The position numbers and the translations under genes are program-made. Shown here piece after piece: positions 11,236 through 21,943 of a stretch of 64,000 nucleotides of DNA. The notes beneath the pieces are model-generated. The model worked only from the letters and a program-made list of their open reading frames with translations. It made no database searches and was not told the DNA's origin. Numbering within the stretch: position 1 is the first letter of the stretch; each line of letters starts with the position of its first letter. Source of the DNA: Fragilaria crotonensis (lineage: Eukaryota; Bacillariophyta; Fragilariophyceae; Fragilariales; Fragilariaceae); NCBI GenBank assembly GCA_022925895.1, contig JAKSYS010000213.1, positions 1 through 64,000 of the forward strand, read 5' to 3'.

Positions 11236-14200
11236 ATGGCGTCTCCGACTCCTACTGGTGATCCCGTCACCACCACGTCTCCGACACCTGTCAGTGACCC
11301 CGTCACCTCCGACAGACCTGTAAAGCCCATTATGGGTAACGTCATCTCACTCTCTAAAGATGACTGGTCCGCCTGGACCGGAGAAACCGCTCGCTGGCTG
11401 GATCGGCCTTGATCCAAGTGCCAGCGACGAGCTCACTTCCCGAATCAACTCCGACCCGTCCACGCTGGTGCTTCGCAGAAAGGTTACAACTACCGCCGCA
11501 CTGGCTTACCAACACCCTTTCCCCGACCAGCAGCCTCATTGATTTCCAAAACGCCGTTTGGGATCATCTCACTGATTGCGGAATGGACAGCATCGCGTAC
11601 CTTCCCGACCCCGAAAATGAACTGCTGATGACGAACGTCGTCAAAAGCCATTCGTTACACGATCCAAACCGCCAAGACCCTCAGCGCTGAGCAACTCATG
11701 TTGTACGACAAGTACGACAAGAGCAATGATCGCGCCGCCGTCAATTTGTGCTCTCGTCGCTCTCTCCTGCTCTCATGAGCAAAATCCAAGAAAAGACAGA
11801 GGACTCGATTCATTCCACATCATGGTTGCAGCTTATCAAAACCATCAATCCACATCCATCGAACGTTTTGAAGACCTGAAGGCTGCGATCAAGGCCCGCC
11901 ATCCATCGCAGTATGCCGGAGAGAATCTCGAACTGCGCATCTGACTTCCGCAAGGACGCTCGTGAGTTGACAACGGCTGGTCAATACGACCACAACTTGA
12001 CACTTACGATGTTGAAGACATTCCTCCTCGCCGGCGGATCAGGCAATGAAGACTTTCGCTTTCAGCTGCGTGCGACGAAGCAAAAGCTTGATCAGGCTTT
12101 GCTCGATATCGGGTACAAGGAGAAGTCAGCGGCGCAAACACATGGTGACCGAAAAGTTGACTTACCAAGATGTTTGTCGACAAGCTGAAGACGCATATCG
12201 CCTCCAGTACGACAGGAAGGAATGGCCACCAGCCAGTCATGCCACTGACACTCGTGTTCCGTCAGCGACGTTTGGAAATGTCGCTCTGCCAGAAGGTTCT
12301 GCGATCACGCGAGCTGAAATCCTAAATCTGATCCAATCTCAGACGCCTCGCCAGGACACGCCGAAGAAGGGCAATTGTCACAACTGTGGCAAACCGGTCA
12401 TTGGTCCAACAAGTGTCCGGAAAGGAATAAAAATGGTCGCAAGAATGTCCCTGGAAACGGAACTCCAACCAACGCAATTGGAGCTCACAAAACTCAGTCT
12501 TGGCGCACGGTACCCCTCCTGGAACTGCGACGTCCAAAAAGGTGAAGGACAAGGCGTTCAATTGGTGTGAGAAATGTCGTCGTTGGACAACTACACACGA
12601 CCGCAACCCACACAGGACAACGCCGTAACAACACGACAGCCCCTGCGCAGGCAGCCTCAAGCCAACCTTTCCGCATTCTCTGTTGCCGACCCGTCTGTGT
12701 GGATGATTGATTTCGACAACCCAGCCAAGAAACTACAGTCTACGGCGCTCGAATCAATCTATACGTTTTATTTTCGAAGGCTATGGTTCTACTCGTCTAC
12801 TCTGTGGCGTTTGTCTTGTCATCCCGAAGTGTTCAAACTTGGCAGTCCATGCTCTACGTTCGATTCCATGGACATTGTTGCTGACGTCGATTGTTGACAC
12901 GCTTCGTCAAGTGCTCCTCGAGCAACCAACGCTGTTCCTTGCTCCTGCTCTCGCACTCCTGGCCACCTCCTTTTGGAAGCCAGAAGCCTGCCAACAAGAA
13001 ACGAACGCAACCACAAGCACTTCGTTCACTCGCAAGCAACGCCGACGCTTCGCTAAGCTCTTGAAGACTTCACTCAAGCCTCAACGCGAAGTTCAACATC
13101 GCAAGGCTGTGGCTCCTCTTCCCTATCGTCTTCGCAAACGACGTCATCAGAACGCATTCAACGCACCGACCCTCGAAAGGCAGACAAGTCTTCGCGACCT
13201 TGACGAATTGAAGACGCGAACGTTGTTGCTCCAACGTCAGACGCAACGCCTTCGCACGCGTCGCTCTCCGTACGTAACGAATGCGCTCAACAAGGAGAGT
13301 TCGGAACTTCGAGTCGTCGCTCGCAAACTCAACGCAAAAGCCAGCACGTCGACCGAAATACCATCCCGTTCCTGCCGACGGCGCCCTGATGCATTCGTCC
13401 CTGCACCATGGACAACACAGCAACGCAACGCTGCTCACAAGATCATCTCCACGTCAATCTCGCTTGCACCGCCACGCTTCGAATGGCATTGCAAGCGCCA
13501 GCGCATGCGAAACGCTCTTGGAAGTGCGACGAACAGTGCTCCCATCATTTGGGATTCTGGCGCGAGCATCTCCATTTCGCCCGACCCTGAAGACTTTCAG
13601 GGCACGATGCGAAGCCCCGGCACTATCACCCAACTCAAGGAATAGCCCGCGGACTTCAAATCAAGGGTCAAGGCGAAGTCACTTGGGCGGTTCACGACAC
13701 GAACGGCAACCTGCGAATGATCAAGGTTCCCGCTTTCTACGTACCCGGCATTAAGGTTCGACTCCTCTCAACCACAAGTCTCTTGCAGACTTACAAGGCG
13801 AGACGATCAAAGTCGAATCGAATCGACTTACCTTGAGCGGCGTTCCTGGAGACTCAAGTCGAGGAGCAGTTATGGTACTCGTGAACCCGCAGAACAACTT
13901 GCCAACGTCCGACGCCTTCAACGGTCAGGATCCTTTCAAAGCGGCCGACGCACTCGTCGCAACGATCACTGAGGTCCATGAGACGAATCACAACCTCAGC
14001 GAAGCCGAAAAGGAACTTCTGCGATGGCATTATCGCCTCGGACACATTGGATTCAAGAAGATCCAGTTCTTGTTGAGAACTGGAGTCTTGAGTCAAACGG
14101 AAGCAAGTCGCCGACTTCATTCCGCAGCCTGCAAGCTGACGAACCTTCAAAGTGTGCAGCTTGCCAGTACGGCAAGCAGCATCGACGTCCTATCCCTGGT

Positions 14201-17200
14201 TCAACGCCGTCAACCATCATTCGCGACCGAACGAACATCCTCAAGGCCGACAACGTTATCCCCGGGCATCGAATCTCTGTCGATCACTTCATCTGCAGCA
14301 CGCGAGGACGACTTCTTACCTCCGCTGGAAAACCAAAGCCGACGAGATGTACGGGAGGTTGCATCTTCGTGGACCACGCCTCCGGTTTCGTCCATGTCGA
14401 ACTCCAAGTCAACCTCAACACACACGAGACGTTGAAAGCAAAGGAAAAGTTCGAACTTACCTGCCGCCAGTATGGAGTTGTGCCGCAAGAGTATTTGGCC
14501 GACAACTCCAAGATTTTCACATCCGCCGAATTCACTCGCAACCTTTCGACATTCGCACAAATCATGAGGTTCGCTGGCGTTGGTGCACACCACCACAATG
14601 GCATCGCTGAGCGAAACATCCGAACAATCATGGCGATCGCTCGCACGATGATGCTTCACGCAGCGATTCATTGGCCATCGATCGCGGACGCAACACTTTG
14701 GCCCTTGGCAGTCAATCACGCAGTCTTTTTGGTCAACCATGTTCCTGATCCAAGAACTGGCTTATGTCCTGCCGACCTGTTCACCAAAACACGATGGGAG
14801 CAGCGAAAGCTGAACAATCTCCACGTTTGGGGTTGCCCTGTCTACGTCTTGGACAAGATGATATCCGATGGCAAAAGTTGCCTCGCTGGACTCCGCGATC
14901 AACTCGAACGATCAACATGGGCTTCTCACGAAGCACGCCATCACAGTCCCAATTGTCCTCAACCCTCAAACGGGTTACATAACGCCACAATTCCACGTCG
15001 TCTTCGACGATTGGTTTGCCACTGTTCCGGCCTCCGCCGACGACCTTCCGAACTTCAACGCAGACAGCTGGAAACGTATGTTCCGCGACTCGACCTACCA
15101 GTACATTCTGGATGACGAGGACCAAGAGCGGTTGATTGTTGAGACTGAAAATTTCGAGAGAGAGCAAGATGTACTCTCACAACAGCAACGCATCGCGACT
15201 GCCATCGACGCAGCAACTCCACCGTCAGCGCTACCCGTCGAACCTCCTCCGACAAGAACTCCTGTTGACGCAACGCAACGACAGCTTCCAGTCAACGAGA
15301 CGACGACGCAACCTCCAGTTCCCTCGACACCATTGTTAACTCCAAGGGAGAGTCCCCCTCCATCAACTCCAACGATGGCGCCTCCGCCTCACTTAATTCA
15401 GGATCCTCAGCCTCCGACACCGACGCAACTGTTCCAGTCTCCACTTCGTCCTGCATCTCATGACATTCCATCCCCAGCTGCTTCAATCGAAACGCACGAT
15501 GAGATCGAAGCCGTCACAAGGCAGGCACCCAACGAACAGCAAAGGCACTCACCTCGTCGTTCAACTCGCACTCGCAAGGCTCCCGATCGTCTCGGATACG
15601 ACGGCCAACAAGGGAGAGGTTACTTGTTTACAATGGATGACATCATCTTCGATTGGCTCCTCACCGAAGCCATTGAAGACAGCAGCGCCATGTCACAAGC
15701 GAACAAGGCAAGCGTGAGCGACCCCGACACTTTGACCTTCGAAGAAGCCATGTCGGACGTCGAGAACATCCAAAATTGGTTGAGGGCTGCAGAAGCCGAA
15801 ATCAAGTCGTTGGAGAAAAATGGGACTTGGAAAGAAGTACCAACTGCCGATGCGAAGTCACGAATCCTGCCAGGTACTTGGGTCTTTCGGCGTAAACGCA
15901 CGCCTGACGGTGCCATAAGCAAGTACAAGGCACGGTACTGCGTACGAGGTGACTTGCAGGAAACTGAGCAAGAAACGTTTGCCCCAGTCGTGGCTTGGAG
16001 TACGGTACGGTTGTTTCTGGTACTGTCACTCACACTTGCTTGGCAAACTTGCACTATCGATTTCAGCAGTGCATTTACAGGCCCCACTCAGCGATCCAGT
16101 ATGGATTCACTTGCCTCGAGGCTTTCGTTCCGAACGTGGGTCATCTACGTGTCTGCAACTCTTGAAAAGTCTCTACGGTTTGAGTGTCGCACCGCGACTC
16201 TGGTATGAACATCTGTCCGATGCACTACGCGATGAAGGGTTCAAGAGCTGTGCAAATGACCCTTGCCTTCTTTACAAGGACACTATCATGGTGGTTATCT
16301 ACGTTGACGATTTGGGCATCGCTTTTTCAAATCAACGCGATCTCGACGAATTATTTGCGAATCTCGACGCCAAGGTTTCAGTTTCACGAAGGAAGGAACC
16401 TTCACTGATTTCTTGGGCATCAACTTCGTGAAGGATCCCAAGAACGGCACCCTGACGCTAACACAGAAAGGCCTAATTCAGAAGATTCAAGAGGCGACAG
16501 GGATGAAGATGAGTAACAGCAATTGGACTCCCGCTGGACAAGCCGCTTTGGGAATCGACCCCGATGGTCCTCCGATGCAGGAGTCTTGGAGCTATCGCTC
16601 TGTGGTTGGGATGCTCCTTTACCTTTCGACGAACACTCGCCCCGATATCGCGTTCGCAGTCAGTCAGGTTGCTCGATTCTCTCACAACCCGAAGAAGAGT
16701 CACGCCTCCGCAATTAAGACGATCGTTCGTTATCTCCAAAGGACGTACGACAAGGGCATGATCGTCAAGCCAACCGGCGATCTCACTTTGGACTGCTATG
16801 TGGACGCAGACTTCGCAGGATTGCATCGTCGCGACCCCGACTCCTCGCCAAGCTCCGCAAAGTCGAGGACAGGTTATATCATCACTCTCGGAGGGTGCCC
16901 GATCCTTTGGAAATCGCATCTCCAGTCTGAAATATCTCTGTCGACGCTCGAAGCTGAGTACTCCGCGCTCAGCTCCGCCATGCGAACGCTCCTTCCATTG
17001 CGGACCATGCTCATCGAACTCATTAATGGCTTGCAACTTCCTGATACTCTCACGTCTACTGTCAAGTGCCGTGTGTTTGAGGACAACAATGGTGCACTTC
17101 TTTTGGCAACCAACCAACGAATTACCAATCGAACGAAGTACTTTCAAGTCAAATGGCATTTCTTTTGGGCACACGTTCGCGACGGCACCATTGCAATCAT

Positions 17201-17297
17201 CAAAGTCGATACTCAGGAACAGTGGGCTGACATGCTCACCAAAGGCCTGAATCGCGAAAGCTTCGAACGAGTTCGCCGACTCGTTCAAGGATGGTAA
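11236..17297 (+). pseudogene. Copia gag-pol polyprotein, broken by many frameshifts
   Basis: The frame opens at ATG 11236 (MASPTPTGDPVTTTSP) and stops after 58 residues. Recognisable parts then appear in successive frames. A damaged zinc knuckle (CHNCGK) lies near 12375 and a protease-like WDSGASISISP near 13555. Integrase sequence from 14024 ends with HHHNGIAERNIRT and WPLAVNHAVFLVNHV. A proline-rich linker follows, then reverse transcriptase entry (GTWVFRRKRTPDGAISKYKA) near 15875, the YVDD catalytic box near 16302, and an unbroken RT/RNase H end from 16413 to 17297 with DADFAG, LEAEYSALS and ADMLTKGL. At least seven frame changes separate these parts, so no functional polyprotein can be made. 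Confidence 0.8.
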
Positions 17298-17400
17298 CTT
17301 ACCCCTTTAACTCTGTGCTCTTGTTTGGACTGCATCCGTTGTTCAACTCGTATCTATTGCATATTAATCATTGTCTGCTTCCATGAATGAAAGGGAGAGT
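11236..17400 (+). mobile_element. Ty1/copia LTR retrotransposon, decayed, LTRs not identified
   Basis: The domain order is gag, CCHC knuckle, protease, integrase, reverse transcriptase, RNase H, which is copia order. A purine-rich stretch GAATGAAAGGGAGAG at about 17385-17399, 88 bp after the pol stop, is a plausible polypurine tract, so a 3' LTR would start near 17400. I compared 17400-18300 with 10956-11235 by eye and saw no long direct repeat, so either the LTRs have been lost or diverged or the 5' LTR is missing. No target-site duplication was recognised. Confidence 0.75.
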
Positions 17401-18495
17401 TAAAACTGACGACTGTAACGACCGTACTGTGCTGCTCCGCAGCGTACGCCATCGTACTGTAAGGTCATACATGTGAAACAGAACAAAGCACGATTCTAAA
17501 TGTGGACGGTATAATTAGCTACTTGTCAAGACCGACAAGATATGAAATGGTGCTCATCTCACCTCATCCAATGAGGTGAATTCAATTTGATATGATCTAC
17601 CTGACATATCTCTTGAGCCATTTCAAAGCTCACTTTATTTGCTACATTTTAGTTTATAATCTTAGGACCTACTATTTGTGAAAGGCTCTCCCAAGCACTT
17701 ACTGTTAGTGTAGAGAAACTCTCACGAATTCATCGTCCTACGGTACGGTACCGAATACCAGTAGCTACGTTTAGAGTACAGCCTCCGGCAGCGACTCTCA
17801 AGTGTCTGAAAAGATTCACCTACGACGTACTGTATTACTTGAGTGCACCTATACTGGTACTGTAGGCGGTCTTTGAAATGTCTCTCTTCGATTATCGATT
17901 ATACGACGTATATCTACATGTGGATCGTCTACCGGGAGATATGGTACTACTAAACTCTGGTTCTAATAGTACACAGTATACGTGGGTCGTAGGAGGCCCG
18001 CAAGTTGGTAGGGGCTGGTACTTGTATTGTACTTGTACACTTGTATGCGATTGGAAACGCCAACCTCCAAGCCCCACATGGCAGCTGCAACCTTGAACCC
18101 GCAACAACCACCACAACCCAACGACACATCTGCAAACCGGAGCTCCGAATGCGATCTCGCTTGAATTGTTCTACTATTGCTACTCATACTATTGTATGAT
18201 ATACACTCAATACTTACTACTGCAACACAAAGTTTCCCGCAATTGAACACTCTCCATTTCGTTTCCTCTGATTGTTTCGACTGTCACCTGCTGTTGCTCC
18301 AATACAGGGTCCAAGACACTACACTACGCGAGAAATCCTTCATCTGGAATTGAAACGTTTGCATCTTATAACGTTTCAGTATCCGGCGTTGAAATCTGAG
18401 AGCATAAGAAAGTACTATTGTACTATTGAACTGCTACTTTCACAGCACTCCTATACACAATACACACACGACGCTGAAACACTACTCTGCAGAAA
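17298..18495. other. Spacer: copia 3' flank and upstream region of the PDI-Erv gene
   Basis: No gene is seen. 17400-17730 is AT-rich sequence that may be remnant 3' LTR. 17740-18060 is a GTAC-rich patch (for example GGTACGGTACCG at 17742). 18200-18495 directly precedes the start of the PDI-Erv gene and should hold its promoter, but no clear core element is recognised. Confidence 0.5.
17559..17579. repeat. Perfect 9-bp hairpin
   Basis: TCACCTCAT and its exact reverse complement ATGAGGTGA are separated by CCA. Weaker complementary flanks (AGATATGAAATGG upstream, CCATTTCAAAG and GACATATCT downstream) extend the symmetry to about 110 bp, suggesting a small inverted-repeat remnant or an RNA hairpin in the retrotransposon tail. 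Function unknown. Confidence 0.5.
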
Positions 18496-20065
18496 ATGTC
18501 GCGATTTCGAGCCTTGGCGAATCTGGACATGTACCGCAAGGTACCAGTGGACTTGCTGGAGGGATCGAAACAGGGATCTGTCATCTCTTGGATGGCACTC
18601 TTTGCCATGCTGTACCTTGCCTTTATGGAGACTCGTGATTACTTTACATCGAAATTGGCAGTCGACCTTGCCCTGGATCGCTCTTCCGAACAACATTTGG
18701 TGGTCAATTTTGATATTACCATGATGGATTTGAAATGCGAGTATGCATCGATTGATGTCGTTTCCTTCCTCGGAAAACAGCAGAATGTATCTAAAAATGT
18801 CTACAAACGGGCCATTACGGCGGAAGGTGTCCAACAAGAAATTGCGCATCCACCAAACAATCGTCCCAAGGACATTCGACTCTCGGACGCCAAGGTAACC
18901 AAAACTCTCGAAGAACTACATGAAGATGGGGAACATGCCATTAGTTTGGATGAACACACGTTCAAATTTGCATTGGAAGATCATGAATTTGTCTTTGTTG
19001 ATTTTTTTGCTCCCTGGTACGTCCAGTCAATCCATCATTTCTGTCGTATTCCAGTGCATTCACATGTACCCTCACCTTTGTCTGCGCAGGTGTTCGCATT
19101 GCGTGGTATTCGCCCCCACTTGGGAAACACTTGCCGAAGTCATGGATGATACCGCCGAGCACAGGATGCACAAGGAAGATTACACCGACGAGGAATACGA
19201 AAGTGCCAAAAAGCTGGAACTTCCAGTCTTTATTGGCAAGGTGGACTGTGTCGTCCACCAAATGTTGTGCTTTCAGAATCGTATTATGCAATACCCCACG
19301 ATCCGTCTATTCATCAATGGCAAGGCGTCTCATGATTATTGGGGACATCGGGATGTGTACAATCTTGTCATGTTCCTCAAACTTGCCGAAGAATCCATTT
19401 CGGAAACAGATCGGGTGGCTCACGCGGAACAGATTGCCAAGCACATGATGGACATTACCGATGAAGAAAAAATATGGATTGAAAAGACGGCACGACAGGA
19501 GGAACAGAATCGTAAACAGTGGATCCCCGAGGAACATCCTGGATGTCGCATCACGGGATCACTCCTCATGGATCGTACACCTGGCCATTTCTACATTCAA
19601 GCCCAATCACCCAATCATGACATGTCCCCGTACATGACCAACGTGTCGCATGTTGTCCACCATTTGGATTTTGGTAGTCGAGACTATGTCGATGAGCATC
19701 ATCATCCACATTCCGATGGTGTACAACCACGTGGATTTGTGGAATCCATCCAACCCATGGACGGCAAGACGTTCGTTACCACCAATCTCCATGAGGCTCA
19801 TCATCATTATTTGAAACTTGTTGCTACGAATTTGCATTCGTATCAAGTTCTACAATCGAGTCAAATGTCATTGTATCGAGAAGATCAAGTACCGGAAGCC
19901 AAATTCATTATTGATCTGAGTCCGATTCGCATCACGTACCGATGGAGCAAACGACATTGGTACGATTACGTCACTTCCCTCATGGCCATTGTTGGTGGGA
20001 CTTTTACTGTGGTGGGCATGTTGGCGTCGGGTGTACGAGTGGCAACGACTAGGGCACGAAAATGA
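18496..20065 (+). CDS. PDI-Erv41/46 fusion (PDIL5-4/PDI-C type), ER-Golgi membrane oxidoreductase
   Basis: CDS join(18496..19016,19090..20065), 498 aa. A 73-nt intron starts GTACGT and ends GCGCAG; splicing completes the tryptophan codon of the FFAPWCSHC active site at residues 175-178. An N-terminal ERGIC-type segment with a membrane span (about residues 28-45) is followed by a thioredoxin domain with a CSHC redox centre. After it comes a COPII-coated ERV luminal domain, beginning near GCRITGSLLMDRTPGHFYI, and a second span near the C-terminus (about 468-490). This is the known plant and algal architecture that joins protein disulfide isomerase with the Erv41/Erv46 cargo-receptor fold. It likely assists folding or retrieval of secretory proteins between ER and Golgi. 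No canonical KDEL is present. The gene is convergent with the next one. Confidence 0.9.
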
Positions 20066-20503
20066 TTCAAGTAGCACCATTCGTATCAGGGTTTGGAAGA
20101 ATACAAGGAAGGAATTGGGGCTGGGAGGTCCCGACGAGTGATCACGTGCTGGTACTGTTGCGTTAAAGCAAGTTTTAAGGAATACGTAGTGCTGGAGTAC
20201 CAAGTTCCTGGTAGTAAGACTTTTTGGTCTCGTCTCTGTTTGTAGTGTTGTAATCATGAATACAGGCGTATTATGATACAGAATGAGAACAAAAGAGCAA
20301 CGATTTTGTGACATGTGGTATTTCTATCAACAATCAACAATATATAAAAAGTATCCCTTCCAGGCACGGTATCAATGTGGATCAATTGTACGACAACCTC
20401 CCACATTTGAATATGGTACATGGTTCGAACTAGTGTAGACTGCCACAAGTACGTGACAGGTATCAGCACCTATAATCCCACCATAACAACAAACGTTGCT
20501 TCT
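20066..20503. other. Convergent 3' spacer
   Basis: Lies between the stop codons of two convergent genes. It holds A/T-rich stretches suitable for 3' ends but no recognisable gene or conserved element. Confidence 0.5.
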
Positions 20504-21055
20504 TCAAAAGAAATGATCAATCATGTTCATCAACATTTGTTTGACGACACCATTGTCCCCTCCACTTCTCGATGCGATTTCGCGTTCACGATACTTTTTA
20601 GCTTTTGCAGCAGCAGAAGTAGTACCGTCATTGGGTTTGAAGGTACCCAATTTATCATAGTCCCCTGGCAATGGTGGTGGTTCAATGAGCGAAACACCAC
20701 ATAAAAGGCCACCGAGGAATGGAACAACTCCAGGAATGAAAAAGGTACTGAAACAAAGACTCAATCCCGCAACCAACAAAAAGCCAGCACGGACAGCCAT
20801 TTGTACCACGAGTTTCATTTGTTCTTCCTTCTCATCGACACGTGCCGAGGAGTCGTCATCGTCGTTGTCGTCGCCAACGGAATCTCGATCGTAGTCGTCA
20901 TTTGCAGTTGGTGTTCGTACTCCTTTTCGAAAGCTCGAAGACCTAGGACAGTCGTAACTATCCCGTCGTTTCTTCGCTTCTTCCTTCATGCGACGCATTT
21001 CTTGTTCGACATTGGAAGCGCTGCGTCGTCGGCGGGAGGATGAGGAGAATGTCAT
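20504..21055 (-). CDS. Small predicted membrane protein, unknown function
   Basis: 183 aa, no intron, ATG at 21055. The first 75 residues are charged and Ser/Arg-rich at the start (TFSSSSRRRRSASNVEQEMR), then very acidic (DNDDDD). Residues about 80-125 form a hydrophobic hairpin of two likely membrane spans (AGFLLVAGLSLCFSTFF and VVPFLGGLLCGVSLI) joined by a Pro/Gly turn. The C-terminal 55 residues are polar with a coiled-coil-like KAKKYRERE. I do not recognise the family. A plastid or ER small membrane protein is possible, but the sequence has no clear signal peptide. The long intact frame and biased composition support a real gene. Confidence 0.6.
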   Translation of the reverse strand: MTFSSSSRRRRSASNVEQEMRRMKEEAKKRRDSYDCPRSSSFRKGVRTPTANDDYDRDSVGDDNDDDDSSARVDEKEEQMKLVVQMAVRAGFLLVAGLSLCFSTFFIPGVVPFLGGLLCGVSLIEPPPLPGDYDKLGTFKPNDGTTSAAAKAKKYREREIASRSGGDNGVVKQMLMNMIDHFF

Positions 21056-21943
21056 TATGAAATGGCGACGTTGTTACAACTTGATGCAATCTGATGATAC
21101 TGTGGTTGGTTTCTTTGTTTCGAATGATATTATGGTTGACTCGGATTGTTGTTTGGTTCTGTTTGATGTTCACAAGTTCGGTTTATGACACCTTATCGAC
21201 GACCGGGTCGGCTGCTTCTACCGTTTCCGCTGTTGCTGAAGCAGAACACGGCGAACGAGACCGGTGACTCTCCATAACACATATCATACGTGCAATACTT
21301 CTCTCGTACAAGTAGACCTACGATGATTGTGCGAGTGTCACTACCAACTGCCAACGACTGACGTCAGCATTTTCGAGTTCACAATTCACAAGAGACAGCC
21401 GTTCTACGTGATTGTCTGGTACTCCATTGCGTATGTGGATTTTCATTGTACTGGATACTCAAATCCGTGTCCGTATGGTGGGTATGACGTACAGTAGTAA
21501 CAAAAATGTGAGTGACGTCGGCCTGTCAGGCGGAACTCGTGCTTGTTTGATTGGCTTTTTTGGTTTCACCAAGAACCCGACAGACTCGCAATAGTCCGAA
21601 GTCCGACGTCCGACGTCCAATCTGCCTGTGCATCAGCTTCTCGATTTATTCCTGTTCTGCTACTGTACTCCGTACTACAGTACCTGGTACGATCTTGTCG
21701 AGTGCAAGTATTTACCACAGTAGTAGTACTGCGGTAGGCTGATTTTTGGATTTTGGCGATTCGATGTAGATACATACGAGTATATGGATACACACGGCGG
21801 CAATCCGTCCAAAAAAAAACCTCAACTCTATTTAACGTACTGCCGCTATGTCCGTGGTACAGAGACACTCGACCCATACGGTGAAACCCATGTCTGGTAG
21901 GAGACAGGACCTCACTTAGTTTTCCCTCCCGGTTCGGAACCAA
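21056..21943. other. Spacer between the small membrane protein gene and the retrotransposon
   Basis: No gene is seen. 21056-21250 is the likely promoter of the minus-strand gene. 21640-21740 is GTAC-rich. 21811-21881 carries an A9 tract followed by a 49-bp block with a partner at 59241-59289. The 3' end of the minus-strand LINE should lie in or just below 21943, but no tail (T run on the plus strand) or target-site duplication is visible. Confidence 0.5.
21833..21881. repeat. Dispersed 49-bp element, copy 1
   Basis: Aligns without gaps to 59241-59289, 34 of 49 positions identical. The first 16 bp (TAACGTACTGCCGCTA here) match at 15 positions, and the end shares CGACCC..ACGG. Both copies are preceded by an A run (A9 here, A7 there) plus CCT. 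See the second copy and the finding. Confidence 0.6.

Noticed and set aside
16473-17288. 271-codon minus-strand frame
   Set aside because: Antisense to the intact copia RNase H region.
17400-18300. Search for a 3' LTR matching a 5' LTR before 11236
   Set aside because: No shared stretch longer than a few bases was seen by eye, so no LTR is annotated.
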